From an uncultured Ruminococcus sp. (GTDB taxonomy: Bacteria > Bacillota > Clostridia > Oscillospirales > Acutalibacteraceae): 64,000 nt of DNA. A model generated the notes under the pieces. The model searched no databases. It was not told the DNA's origin and worked only from the letters and a program-made list of their open reading frames with translations. The stretch spans positions 1 to 64,000 of the forward strand of contig CADCNI010000007.1 in the NCBI GenBank assembly GCA_902802795.1. The letters run 5' to 3'. The stretch's first letter is position 1. Every line of letters starts with the position of its first letter. Of this stretch, positions 25,572 through 33,884 are shown in pieces. Position numbers and translations under genes: made by a program.

Positions 25572-26072
25572 ATGAAAAAGTTTCTCGAAGAATTCAAAGA
25601 ATTCGCACTCAAGGGCAATATGCTCGATCTCGCCGTCGGTGTTCTGATCGGTTCTGCTTTCTCGGGGCTTGTCACTTCGCTCACCACCAACATTATCCAG
25701 CCGATTCTCAACTGCTTCGGCGCGGCGGACGCCACCAGCGGCGTGGGCAACCTCAGCATTAAGTTCTACAAACTGGACATGCCCATCGGCGCGTTTTTGG
25801 CGGATATCATCAACTTCGTCATCATGGCGCTGGTGATTTTCCTTATCGTCAAGGCGGTCAATAAGGTTTCCACCATCGGCAAAAAGAAGAAAGAAGAAGA
25901 GGAAGAAATCACCACGAAAGTCTGCCCCTTCTGCTGCTCCGAAATTCCCCTTGCCGCCTGCAAGTGCCCCAACTGCACCAGCGATCTGCCCGAAGAAGAA
26001 AAAGCGGCGGAAGAGCCTGTTAAAGAAGAAGAACCCGCTAAAATTAAGGTGGGCGGCAAAAAGAGAAGATAA
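25572..26072 (+). CDS. mscL: MscL mechanosensitive channel with C-terminal zinc ribbon
   Basis: A 166-residue large-conductance mechanosensitive channel. The N-terminal amphipathic helix and first membrane helix read FKEFALKGNMLDLAVGVLIG (about 8-27) with the family motif, and TM2 is at about 75-98 (FLADIINFVIMALVIFLIV). A typical MscL ends soon after a charged cytoplasmic helix. Here a double-Cys zinc ribbon follows (CPFCCSEIPLAACKCPNC, about 118-135) and then an acidic/basic tail. TTGGAGG precedes ATG. The channel relieves hypo-osmotic pressure; the ribbon may bind a partner or metal. Confidence 0.93.
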   Translation: MKKFLEEFKEFALKGNMLDLAVGVLIGSAFSGLVTSLTTNIIQPILNCFGAADATSGVGNLSIKFYKLDMPIGAFLADIINFVIMALVIFLIVKAVNKVSTIGKKKKEEEEEITTKVCPFCCSEIPLAACKCPNCTSDLPEEEKAAEEPVKEEEPAKIKVGGKKRR

Positions 26073-26105
26073 TCTCCGCGTGAGCCATCTTCCTTATTGT
26101 CTGAG

Positions 26106-26549
26106 ATGAAACAAAGCTATCTGAAAACGATGCTTAGCCGTGACAAAAACTACCGTACCGCTTTTTGGCTTGCCGTGCTGCTTCCCATAGGCAGCGCGGC
26201 CGCCGCCGCAGTCGTAGGACACAACAGCGGGTATTTTGCCCATCTGCTGCCCCCCTGCGCGCTGAATACTTTAACGGGACTGCGCTGCCTCTCGTGCGGC
26301 GCCACCAGAGCGACGCTCGCTCTGGTGCGCGGTGATTTGTTCACGGCGATTTACTATAATCCGCTCTATTTCGCCTTTCTGTGCTGGCTGGGCTATCTGT
26401 ACGCGCGGCTTGTCATTTCACTGGTCAGGCGACCCTATAAAAAATACAGCCTTTGCGTCACCTTGCCGTGGGGAATTGCGGCCATTGCGGTAGTGCTGCT
26501 GTTTTTTTTCGTTCGCAACACGCCGTTTTACCGGCTGTTTTTCTACTAA
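26106..26549 (+). CDS. DUF2752 membrane protein
   Basis: A 147-residue polytopic protein. The DUF2752 signature is clear: LPPCALNTLTGLRCLSCGATRATLALVRGD, given here as family context (about 48-77), with three conserved cysteines and a Gly-x-Thr-Arg-Ala turn. Hydrophobic helices lie at about 20-40, 85-105 and 120-140. Function unknown in the family. ATG 26106 is preferred over TTG 26097. It lies 33 bp after mscL and before the cyclophilin gene, so the three may form one transcript. Confidence 0.8.
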   Translation: MKQSYLKTMLSRDKNYRTAFWLAVLLPIGSAAAAAVVGHNSGYFAHLLPPCALNTLTGLRCLSCGATRATLALVRGDLFTAIYYNPLYFAFLCWLGYLYARLVISLVRRPYKKYSLCVTLPWGIAAIAVVLLFFFVRNTPFYRLFFY

Positions 26550-26582
26550 TCATATCACGCTAAAGGAGTCTACGATTTTATT

Positions 26583-27692
26583 ATGTCAGACACCAGAAAA
26601 AAGAATACGTCGGGCAGAACTTCTTCCTCTCCGGCTAAAAAAACAACATCGGGCAAAAAAACTTCTTCCGGCGGTACACATACTTCGGGAACGCATTCTT
26701 CGTCCGGCAAAAAAACGACCTCATCGGCGAGAACGGCGTCCGCCGCCAAAAAAACCGCTGTTCGCCACACCACCCATGCGAGCAGCCAGACCAAAAAGAA
26801 ACTCACTACTTCACAGCGCCGCGAACTGGAGCGTCAGCAGCGTATCACGCAGCTCCTCGTCCTCGTGGGGTGCATTCTGGTGGCATTTATCGTTCTGATG
26901 GTCATTATCATCATAAGCGACAAGGAACAGCGCAAGAAGGATTACACCGCTGTCGCATCCAATGCCGCGGCAGACACCACTTCCTCCGGCATTGAGTCGG
27001 CGCTCTATTCTTCCGATGAAGTCTATCCGGCTTCCACGGAATTTACGCAGGCTCCCGACGGCGAGCAGCTCAAAAAGCCGGCCAAGGGAGAAGAAGTCGC
27101 GGTTCTCGAAACATCCATGGGTACCATCAGGATTCGTCTTTTCCCCGAATATGTTCCCACCGCCGTTGAGAATTTCAAAACCCTGATCAAAAACGGCTAC
27201 TACAACGGCATCACGTTCCACCGCGTCATGGACAACTTCATGATCCAGAGCGGCGACCCGACCGCTATCGGCACCGGCGGCGACACGGCGTTTGAGGGCT
27301 ACAAGGCGTTTGAGGACGAATTCGGACGCAATCTCTACAACATTCGCGGCGCTGTGTCGATGGCCAACGCCGGCACCAACACCAACAGCAGCCAATTCTT
27401 CATTGTGCAGACCACCACAGCTTCCTATGGCAATCTCATTGACGCGGAAACATTCGTCAGCTACGGCGGCGCGCAGTGGGCGGCGGACGCTTATGAAAAG
27501 AACGGCGGCACGCCTTACCTTGACGGCCAGTTCAAGGCCATGGGCATCAACCAGAGCGGTCACACCGTTTTCGGTCAGGTTTACGAGGGCATGAAGATCG
27601 TGGACAAGATCGCGGAAGTCGAAACCGACAGCAACAACAAGCCTTTGAAAGACGTCACCATCAAAAAGGCGTATCTCCAGACCGTCAAATAA
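26583..27692 (+). CDS. Membrane-anchored cyclophilin-type peptidyl-prolyl isomerase
   Basis: A 369-residue PPIase. Residues 1-85 are a Lys/Ser/Thr-rich low-complexity cytoplasmic segment; one transmembrane helix is at about 95-115 (LLVLVGCILVAFIVLMVIII); a spacer is followed by the cyclophilin domain from about 178 to the end, with NFKTLIKNGYYNGITFHRVM (about 197-216, catalytic Arg in FHRV), FMIQSGDPTAIGTGGD, GAVSMANAGTNTNSSQFFI and HTVFGQVYEGMKIVDKI. It should fold proteins outside the membrane. AAAGGAG precedes ATG. Confidence 0.92.
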   Translation: MSDTRKKNTSGRTSSSPAKKTTSGKKTSSGGTHTSGTHSSSGKKTTSSARTASAAKKTAVRHTTHASSQTKKKLTTSQRRELERQQRITQLLVLVGCILVAFIVLMVIIIISDKEQRKKDYTAVASNAAADTTSSGIESALYSSDEVYPASTEFTQAPDGEQLKKPAKGEEVAVLETSMGTIRIRLFPEYVPTAVENFKTLIKNGYYNGITFHRVMDNFMIQSGDPTAIGTGGDTAFEGYKAFEDEFGRNLYNIRGAVSMANAGTNTNSSQFFIVQTTTASYGNLIDAETFVSYGGAQWAADAYEKNGGTPYLDGQFKAMGINQSGHTVFGQVYEGMKIVDKIAEVETDSNNKPLKDVTIKKAYLQTVK

Positions 27693-27713
27693 TTCTTTCG
27701 TTTTTTCATTACA

Positions 27714-27759
27714 AAACGGGCGAAATCCCTTGTGTTTCACATCGTGATTTCGTCCGTTT
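27714..27759 (+). terminator. Terminator after the cyclophilin gene
   Basis: AAACGG.CGAAATC pairs with GATTTCG.CCGTTT across a 17-nt loop, followed by a modest T-rich stretch. Confidence 0.7.
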
Positions 27760-27795
27760 GCATTTTATAAGAAGATATGGTATAATGTGAGGTGT

Positions 27796-27830
27796 GAAAT
27801 GTGAAGTGTGAAGTGTGAAATGTGAAATGT
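27796..27830 (+). repeat. Heptanucleotide tandem repeat GTGAA(A/G)T
   Basis: At least five units, GTGAAAT and GTGAAGT alternating, lie between a TATAAT-like box (27780-27785) and the next gene. The same 10-mer context (GTGTGAAAT) recurs as the target duplication of the MITE at 58 kb. Confidence 0.75.
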
Positions 27831-27878
27831 CTTAGTGAACTTCCCGCTGACGACTCCCCAAGGAGGTATTTTCATATT

Positions 27879-29126
27879 ATGTCAAATTTCGATTACCGCG
27901 CCCCGGCGCTGGTGCTGCTGGTCATACTCTCCGCTTATTTTTCCGCGACAGAGACGGCGTTTTCCGGCGTCAATAAGATTCGTCTCAAAAACATGGCGGC
28001 GGACGGCAACAAAAAAGCTGCGCACGCCCTGCGACTGACCGAAAACTTTGACGAACTGCTTTCCACCGTGCTCATTGGCAACAATATCGTGAATATCGCC
28101 GCTTCTTCCATCGCAACGGTGCTGTTCACTTCGCTCTTTGGCGACGCGGGTGTGACGGTGGCCACGCTGGTCATGACGGTGCTGCTGCTGATTTTCAGCG
28201 AGATTACCCCCAAAAGCATCGCCAAGGAAGTGCCTGAAAGCTTCGCGATGTTCTCCGCCCCCGTCATTTCGCTGCTGCAAACGCTTCTCACTCCTGTCAA
28301 CTGGCTCTTTACCCAGTGGAAAAAAGTCATCGCCAAGCTGCTGCGCGTCGAAGGCGGCAGCGCCATTACCGACGACGAACTCATCACGATTGTGGATGAA
28401 GCGCAGAATGAGGGCGGCATCGGGGAAAACCAAGGCGAACTCATCCGCTCCGCGATTGAATTCAACGACCTGGAAGTGGTGCATATTCTCACCCCGCGCG
28501 TGGATATTCTGGCGGCGGAGATCGACACACCGCCCGAAAAATTCGCCTCCCTCTTTAAAAACAACCACTACTCCCGCATCCCCGTCTACAAAGGCACCAT
28601 CGACAACATCGTGGGCATTCTGCACGAACGGGATTTTTATGAAAAACTGTATTTCGACAAGGCGGTTGACATTCCCTCCCTGCTGATTTCGGTGGAATAC
28701 ATTCCCAAAAACACCAAGATTTCCGAACTGCTCCGCATTTTCCAGCACGCACGCTGTCATATGGCGGTGGTAATCGACGAATTCGGCGGCACTGTGGGCA
28801 TTATCACGATGGAGGACATTCTTGAAGAACTGGTGGGCGAAATCTGGGACGAAAACGACGTAATTACCAGCGAGATCGAACGCTGTGGCGACGGCGGTTA
28901 CATCGTCGCGGGCGTGGCTTCGCTCAGTAAGGTTTTTGAAATCATGGAAATCGAAGAGGACGAGGAAACCGAAGCGGTCACGGTCGGCGGCTGGCTCACC
29001 GAACGCATGGGCAAAATTCCCGCTGTGGGAGAAGGCATTTCCTTCGGCGGCTACCGCATTTCCGTCTCAGAAGCCACCCCAAAACGCGTGCTGCACGTCA
29101 AGATTATCAAAGAAAGCGTGGAGTAG
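27879..29126 (+). CDS. CNNM/CBS-domain (HlyC/CorC family) membrane transporter
   Basis: A 415-residue protein. A DUF21/CNNM transmembrane domain (about 1-185; PALVLLVILSAYFSATETAFSG at about 8-29, IFSEITPKSIAKE at about 103-115), two CBS repeats (about 200-325; ILTPRVDILAAEID; CHMAVVIDEFGGTVGIITMED) and a C-terminal CorC_HlyC domain (about 330-410; GGWLTERMGKIPAVGEGISFGG). Proteins of this class export or regulate Mg2+ or other divalent ions; the older name hemolysin is misleading. ATG 27879 follows AAGGAGG. Confidence 0.92.
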   Translation: MSNFDYRAPALVLLVILSAYFSATETAFSGVNKIRLKNMAADGNKKAAHALRLTENFDELLSTVLIGNNIVNIAASSIATVLFTSLFGDAGVTVATLVMTVLLLIFSEITPKSIAKEVPESFAMFSAPVISLLQTLLTPVNWLFTQWKKVIAKLLRVEGGSAITDDELITIVDEAQNEGGIGENQGELIRSAIEFNDLEVVHILTPRVDILAAEIDTPPEKFASLFKNNHYSRIPVYKGTIDNIVGILHERDFYEKLYFDKAVDIPSLLISVEYIPKNTKISELLRIFQHARCHMAVVIDEFGGTVGIITMEDILEELVGEIWDENDVITSEIERCGDGGYIVAGVASLSKVFEIMEIEEDEETEAVTVGGWLTERMGKIPAVGEGISFGGYRISVSEATPKRVLHVKIIKESVE

Positions 29127-29160
29127 GGAGTTAAATGAGAAAATGTAAAGGAGTTTATTT

Positions 29161-30084
29161 ATGGGAGCCTATATTGATTTTGGCAGCCACGTGCAGATCG
29201 CGGAGGAGTCTTGGGTAAGCGGGGTGCTTCGGTATGTCGGCTGGCGCGACATCGACGATGAAATGTTCCGGCAAATCGCGGATAACCCCCGCATTCATAC
29301 GGTGCAGATCCAGAATCCGCTGTGTGATGAAGCTTATGCATTGATCGACCACCTGCTGGAAGCGCGTCCCGACCTCACGTTTCGCGTCTTTTCCATTATG
29401 GAGCCGTTTGATATCCCGTTCCTGACCGATATGCCGCACCTGACGCGGCTTCGGGTGGAGGGCTGGCTGGTCAATTGCCCCGACGCCATCGACCCGCATG
29501 TGCTGTGTCAACTGCCTCGCCTCAAAGCGCTGCACCTTAATCTTTTTGACCTGCATGATTACAGCTTTCTTCAAAACCTGTCTCCCGATCTGGAGGATTT
29601 GACGATCGTGGCCGACACCATGAAAGGCGGCATCGGATTTGACTGCGAATGGCTGCTGCGGTATGCCGGACTGCGCACCCTTTTTCTCGGACAAAAGGCG
29701 AAAAAGCACCTCCCATGCATTGCCGCCCTGCCCCATCTCCATGAACTGTGGCTGCGGGGCATCAAAGTCGCGGATTTTGGATTTCTGCGGGATATGCCGA
29801 TTGAGCGCTTTCATCTGCTGTATTGCGGCAACAACGATCTTTCGGCTCTGGGAGAACTGACACAGCTCAAAGAGCTGGAGCTGTGGCGTATTCTGAAACT
29901 GACCGACATTGACTTCATCAGCCGGCTGGTCAACCTCGAAAAGCTGGCATTGCAGGACTTAAAGCATATCACGGCGCTGCCCAACCTTGACCCGCTGACA
30001 AAGCTGCACGACATCCGCCTGAACAATGTCCCCATCGACAGAGACGCGCTGGACGAAAGAATCCGAAATATGGTGCATTACTGA
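29161..30084 (+). CDS. Leucine-rich-repeat protein, cytosolic
   Basis: A 307-residue protein without signal peptide or membrane helix. From about residue 85 it shows LRR-like periodicity: LPRLKALHLNLFDLHDYSFL, LPHLHELWLRGIKVADFGFL, LTQLKELELWRILKLTDIDF, LVNLEKLALQDLKHITALPN and LTKLHDIRLNNVPID, roughly 22-24 residues per turn. The N-terminal 80 residues are not recognised. It is probably a protein-binding module. AAAGGAG is 8-9 bp upstream of ATG. It follows the CBS-domain gene by 34 bp and ends in a terminator. Confidence 0.8.
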   Translation: MGAYIDFGSHVQIAEESWVSGVLRYVGWRDIDDEMFRQIADNPRIHTVQIQNPLCDEAYALIDHLLEARPDLTFRVFSIMEPFDIPFLTDMPHLTRLRVEGWLVNCPDAIDPHVLCQLPRLKALHLNLFDLHDYSFLQNLSPDLEDLTIVADTMKGGIGFDCEWLLRYAGLRTLFLGQKAKKHLPCIAALPHLHELWLRGIKVADFGFLRDMPIERFHLLYCGNNDLSALGELTQLKELELWRILKLTDIDFISRLVNLEKLALQDLKHITALPNLDPLTKLHDIRLNNVPIDRDALDERIRNMVHY

Positions 30085-30087
30085 ATG

Positions 30088-30135
30088 AAAACAAGGTACG
30101 CTGTCCTGATGAAAACGGCGTACCTTGTTTTTGCT
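30088..30135 (+). terminator. Terminator after the LRR gene
   Basis: AACAAGGTACGC pairs with GCGTACCTTGTT and runs into TTTTTGCTTTTTG. Confidence 0.85.
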
Positions 30136-30178
30136 TTTTGCTATAGAAGGAAATAATACGAATTTTCGGCTAAAACGG

Positions 30179-31792
30179 TTACTGAATAACAGCCGTCTTT
30201 ACCACGGTATTCTTTTCCTCATTGTGCTGCGGAGAGGTGTCTGTCGCCCGCAACACAAAGGAATATTCCTTGCCGGATTCCATCGCATCCACCGTAGCGC
30301 AGTAGGGATAGGCGTCGGTCACGCCCTTTTGATAATCTTCGGTAATAGTGGGGTTGAGAAGGACTTTTTTGGCTTTTATCAGATCGGGATCCGCGTCAAA
30401 ATCAAAGGGTTCCGGCTGATAATACAGCGTATAGCATACGCCTGTCTGATCGAGCGCCACATCCCATGTAACCGTCACACAGCGGCTTTCCTCCGATTTC
30501 ACCTCGCCAAGCCCCACGCGCGCCTCCGGTTCGTGCGGCGGCCACTCGGAAGAATTGTTGTAGACGCTGCTCCACACGGGCGCCTTGTCATCCTCCGGAT
30601 TGCGGTTGATCATCACAAAGTCATTGAGCTGCGTCAACGGGGCATTGGTAATGTAATGGGAAAAACCCGCGAGTTCATCGGCTTCCTCCACGTCCTGACG
30701 CAACACTTCCAGTCCTTTTTTGGATTTTCCGATCAGCGTATTGAGCAGGTCGTATTCTTCCGGCCCCTCGGCATATCCCAGCGACAGCACCGTAAAGCCT
30801 TCGCCGCAGCGGGACTCCACTGCCAGACGGGGAACAAGATTGTACTTGTTGTCAGCAAAAAAGCCTTCATTATACAACTGCTCCGGATTGGAATCAAGCC
30901 GATAGCTTTCAAAAAACAGATAATCCACATTGGCTCTGGGATTATAACGATAATGTTCAAGCAGATGATTGTAGAAAAACAAGCCGCGGTTCTGACAGAT
31001 CAGCGTACCGGGATAATCCGCTTTGATACGCGCCATCAGTTCCGAAACTCCTACCGCCGTCCATTCAAAGCGGGTTCTGGCGGGGTTGTCATCGTCGGTA
31101 TAGGCATTCGGCGCGCAGGTATCAATGGTATCCAAAAAGAGTCCGTCACAGCCCAGTCCCCGTCCGTATTCTTCCGTCAGGATTTCGCGGATGCCGGCCA
31201 CACCGTCTTCTCCGTCCACCGTCATGGTGTCAAGAACCTGATACCAGTTAGGATCACCGATATTGGTGTAGGCGCAGAAGAAATAGGGATTGATGTCCGG
31301 CAGTCCGTCGTGATCGTTGTCATCCAGGTAATAGGACGCAAACCCTGAACCGCCGGGGGAATCGCTGCCGCTCACGACGGCATTTTCCAGTGTGTTGTCT
31401 CCCTCGGCACGGGGATCCACACGGGGCCCGCTGCCGTCACCCGTAAACCGCGGATCCTCCCGCATTTCCTCCGGCGTTTTGCCGGATGTGCGCAAATCCT
31501 CTCCCACCGCGAGATAGGCCAGCACCTTGGTGCCTGTCGATTGTATCGCGTCCACCTGCTTGGCCGTCAAGCCGCCCTGGTTCGGGTGCAAAATGACAAT
31601 GTCGTACTGCTTGGCATGCTCCACCACATTGTCATCCACCAAACCGTAGTAAATCATATAGGTAGGTTTCTCCGTCACGGGATATTCCACAGAGTCCTCC
31701 CCCTTCTTAAAGCAGGATGTCACAGAGACAAGCATCAGCACGACAGAAAATAATAATGCGGCTGTTCTCGCCGTTCTTTTGTTTTTTCTCAT
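30179..31792 (-). CDS. GH114-family (endo-alpha-1,4-polygalactosaminidase-like) lipoprotein
   Basis: A 537-residue exported lipoprotein. ATG 31792 gives MRKNKRTARTAALLF, a hydrophobic core and lipobox SVTSC. A TIM-barrel of the TM1410/GH114 type follows (about 40-400): MIYYGLVDDNVVEHAKQYDI, KVLAYLAVGED, LGCDGLFLDTIDT with the central acidic pair (about 222-234), LICQNRGLFFYN and YLFFESYRLDS with a late Glu. The C-terminal 110 residues (VTVTWDVALDQTGVCYTLYY, EYSFVLRATD) resemble a fibronectin-III domain. It probably hydrolyses an alpha-linked galactosaminoglycan or related surface polysaccharide. Monocistronic. Confidence 0.8.
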   Translation of the reverse strand: MRKNKRTARTAALLFSVVLMLVSVTSCFKKGEDSVEYPVTEKPTYMIYYGLVDDNVVEHAKQYDIVILHPNQGGLTAKQVDAIQSTGTKVLAYLAVGEDLRTSGKTPEEMREDPRFTGDGSGPRVDPRAEGDNTLENAVVSGSDSPGGSGFASYYLDDNDHDGLPDINPYFFCAYTNIGDPNWYQVLDTMTVDGEDGVAGIREILTEEYGRGLGCDGLFLDTIDTCAPNAYTDDDNPARTRFEWTAVGVSELMARIKADYPGTLICQNRGLFFYNHLLEHYRYNPRANVDYLFFESYRLDSNPEQLYNEGFFADNKYNLVPRLAVESRCGEGFTVLSLGYAEGPEEYDLLNTLIGKSKKGLEVLRQDVEEADELAGFSHYITNAPLTQLNDFVMINRNPEDDKAPVWSSVYNNSSEWPPHEPEARVGLGEVKSEESRCVTVTWDVALDQTGVCYTLYYQPEPFDFDADPDLIKAKKVLLNPTITEDYQKGVTDAYPYCATVDAMESGKEYSFVLRATDTSPQHNEEKNTVVKTAVIQ

Positions 31793-31828
31793 TACAATCA
31801 CCCTTTGTTCCATAAGACTGTTCTTATC

Positions 31829-31877
31829 AAAAGGACCCGATCCGTCCGAATCTTCGGCATGCAATCGGGTTCCTTTT
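31829..31877. terminator. Terminator downstream of the TrpXYZ-type ABC operon
   Basis: AAAAGGACCCGAT pairs with ATCGGGT.CCTTTT; A and T tracts on both sides make it potentially bidirectional. Confidence 0.75.
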
Positions 31878-31901
31878 TTATCATCAATCGGTTTCTCCCT
31901 G

Positions 31902-32699
31902 TCAGTTTGCCAGAAGCGCCCTGTCGTTGGCAAATTCCGAACCGCTCAGCTTGGCAAATTCGCCCAGCAGTTCTTCCACAGTAAGGTTTTTCTTTTCTTC
32001 GCCGCTCACATCCAGAATGATTCTGCCCTCATTCATCATGATCAGACGGTTGCCGTGGGCAATCGCGTCGCGCATATTGTGCGTGACCATGAGCGCCGTG
32101 AGGTGGTTCTCCTGAATGAATTTGTCCGACAGTTCGAGAACATTCTTCGCCGTCTTGGGGTCGAGGGCGGCGGTATGCTCATCAAGAAGAAGCAGCTTGG
32201 GGTGATTCATGACCGCCATGAGCAGCGTGACGGCCTGACGCTGACCGCCGGAGAGCAGCCCCACCTTGGTGGTCATGCGGTTTTCCAGCCCCAAGTCCAG
32301 CTTTGCCAGCATCTCTTTGAATTCCTTGCGCTCCTTGCCGGAAATCGACCAATTCAGCCCGCGGAATTTGCCGCGGCGGTTGGCAATGGCGAGGTTTTCC
32401 TCCAGCCACATATCGGCGGCGGTACCCATTCTGGGATCCTGAAACACCCGGCCGATGTATTTGGCGCGTTTATGCTCCGAGAGCTTGGTCACGTCAATGC
32501 CATCAATAGTGATGGTGCCGCGATCCACCGGATATACGCCCGCAATCATGTTGAGCATGGTGGATTTTCCCGCGCCGTTGCCGCCGATGACGGTGACGAA
32601 ATCGCCCTCGTTGAGCGTCAGATCAATGCCGTTGAGCGCCTTTTTCTCGTTGACCGAGCCGGGATTAAAGGTCTTGTACAGTCCCTTGACTTCAAGCAT
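31902..32699 (-). CDS. ABC transporter ATP-binding protein (TrpXYZ-type)
   Basis: A 265-residue ATPase. Walker A GGNGAGKST (about 37-45), Q-loop RVFQDPRMG (about 87-95), signature LLSGGQRQA (about 150-158), Walker B LLLLDEHTAALDP (about 171-183) and H-loop VTHNM (about 208) are present. The DEHTAALDP form is typical of ATPases paired with ABC_sub_bind proteins. It energises uptake through the permease encoded just upstream, with which it overlaps by 8 bp. Confidence 0.92.
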   Translation of the reverse strand: MLEVKGLYKTFNPGSVNEKKALNGIDLTLNEGDFVTVIGGNGAGKSTMLNMIAGVYPVDRGTITIDGIDVTKLSEHKRAKYIGRVFQDPRMGTAADMWLEENLAIANRRGKFRGLNWSISGKERKEFKEMLAKLDLGLENRMTTKVGLLSGGQRQAVTLLMAVMNHPKLLLLDEHTAALDPKTAKNVLELSDKFIQENHLTALMVTHNMRDAIAHGNRLIMMNEGRIILDVSGEEKKNLTVEELLGEFAKLSGSEFANDRALLAN

Positions 32700-33612
32700 T
32701 TTCGATGACCTCCTCTTTATCGGAATAGGTTTTTCTGCTGAATTTCTGGCTGATCTGGTTCTTCCAGTAGGGGATGCCGAGGAAGAAACCGACCACCAGC
32801 GCGGTAAAGAGCTTGAGATCGTTTGCCTTCATACCGAAGTTAAGCACCAGCGTGATAACGACGTAGTAGACAACGCCGCCGATGATGGTGGCAAGCAGCC
32901 GGAGCGCAAAGTTATGGAAAATCTTGCCGAAAATGACCTCGCCGATAATCACAGCCGCCAGACCGATGACAATGGCGCCTCTGCCCATATTCACATCGCA
33001 GAAGCCCTGGTACTGCGCCAGCAAGCCGCCCGAAAAAGCCACAATGCCGTTGGACAGCACGATACCGAGAATCTTGTTGTTATCGGTGTTGATGCCGTTG
33101 GCGCGGGCCATTTCGAGGTTGCTGCCGGTGACACGCAGGGAATGTCCTCTCTCTGTGCCGAAGAACCAGTAAAGAATGGCAATCAGCAGCACCGCGATGA
33201 CCGCGCAGATGACCAGCGACTGATTGATATTGCGCAGCGTGATGGGATATTGGTATTTCATATAGGAAAGCGGCAGGTTCGCCATATCGTTCTGAATCCG
33301 CAGATTGATGGAGTAAAGACCGAGCTGCGTGAGAATACCCGCGAGAATAGCGGGTATGCCGAACTTGGTGTGAAAAAGGCCTGTCGCCAGACCCGCGAGA
33401 CAGCCCGCGAGAAACGCGCAGAACATCGCGAAATAAATATTCTGTCCCGCCGTCACCATTGAGACAAGCACCGCTCCGCCGGTGGCAAAGGAACCGTCCA
33501 CGCTCAGATCGGCTACGTCGAGAATTTTAAAGGTGAGGTACACGCCGATCGCCATGATACCCCAGATGATGCCCTGCGTGATTGCGCCGGGCATGGCGTT
33601 AAGAAATGGCAC
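32692..33612 (-). CDS. ABC transporter permease (branched-chain/TrpY-like)
   Basis: A 306-residue inner-membrane permease with about eight to nine hydrophobic segments, for example GAITQGIIWGIMAIGVYLTF (about 8-27), FAMFCAFLAGCLAGLATGLF (about 58-77) and MGRGAIVIGLAAVIIGEVIFG (about 210-230). The motif LRVTGSNLEMARANGINTD (about 155-173) is characteristic of the BMP/TrpY permease group. It forms the channel for the substrate-binding protein at 33883-34869 and the ATPase after it. A 270-bp gap with a palindromic repeat separates it from the binding-protein gene. Confidence 0.9.
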   Translation of the reverse strand: MPFLNAMPGAITQGIIWGIMAIGVYLTFKILDVADLSVDGSFATGGAVLVSMVTAGQNIYFAMFCAFLAGCLAGLATGLFHTKFGIPAILAGILTQLGLYSINLRIQNDMANLPLSYMKYQYPITLRNINQSLVICAVIAVLLIAILYWFFGTERGHSLRVTGSNLEMARANGINTDNNKILGIVLSNGIVAFSGGLLAQYQGFCDVNMGRGAIVIGLAAVIIGEVIFGKIFHNFALRLLATIIGGVVYYVVITLVLNFGMKANDLKLFTALVVGFFLGIPYWKNQISQKFSRKTYSDKEEVIENA

Positions 33613-33784
33613 GGAAAATCATTGTCCTTTCGTTATCAGATGGATAGAATATGAGTAATACCAAAATCAGCGATAAGGCGTGATTTGAAAAAAATCGCCC
33701 TATCGCAGATTTTGAAAAGTGTTGTTTATTGAATTATGCCGTCTTCGGAATTAGGAACTGTGAAGAAATAAGATGTACAAAGAT

Positions 33785-33884
33785 GGCGCAGGATTTTTCG
33801 ACTATGACAAGGCGGAAAAGCGCGGGAATACTTGGTGTATTCCAAGCTTTGACAACGAAGTCAGAGGCGAAAAAGACAAGCCTT
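33785..33884. repeat. Imperfect palindromic intergenic repeat (REP-like)
   Basis: Left arm GCGCAGGATTTTTCGACTATG and its approximate complement near 33865-33884, with an inner GGAATACTTGGTGTATTCC hairpin (centre about 33837). It fills much of the gap between binding-protein and permease genes and reaches the stop codon of the former. It may act as a processing or attenuation stem that lowers permease/ATPase expression relative to the binding protein. Confidence 0.6.
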
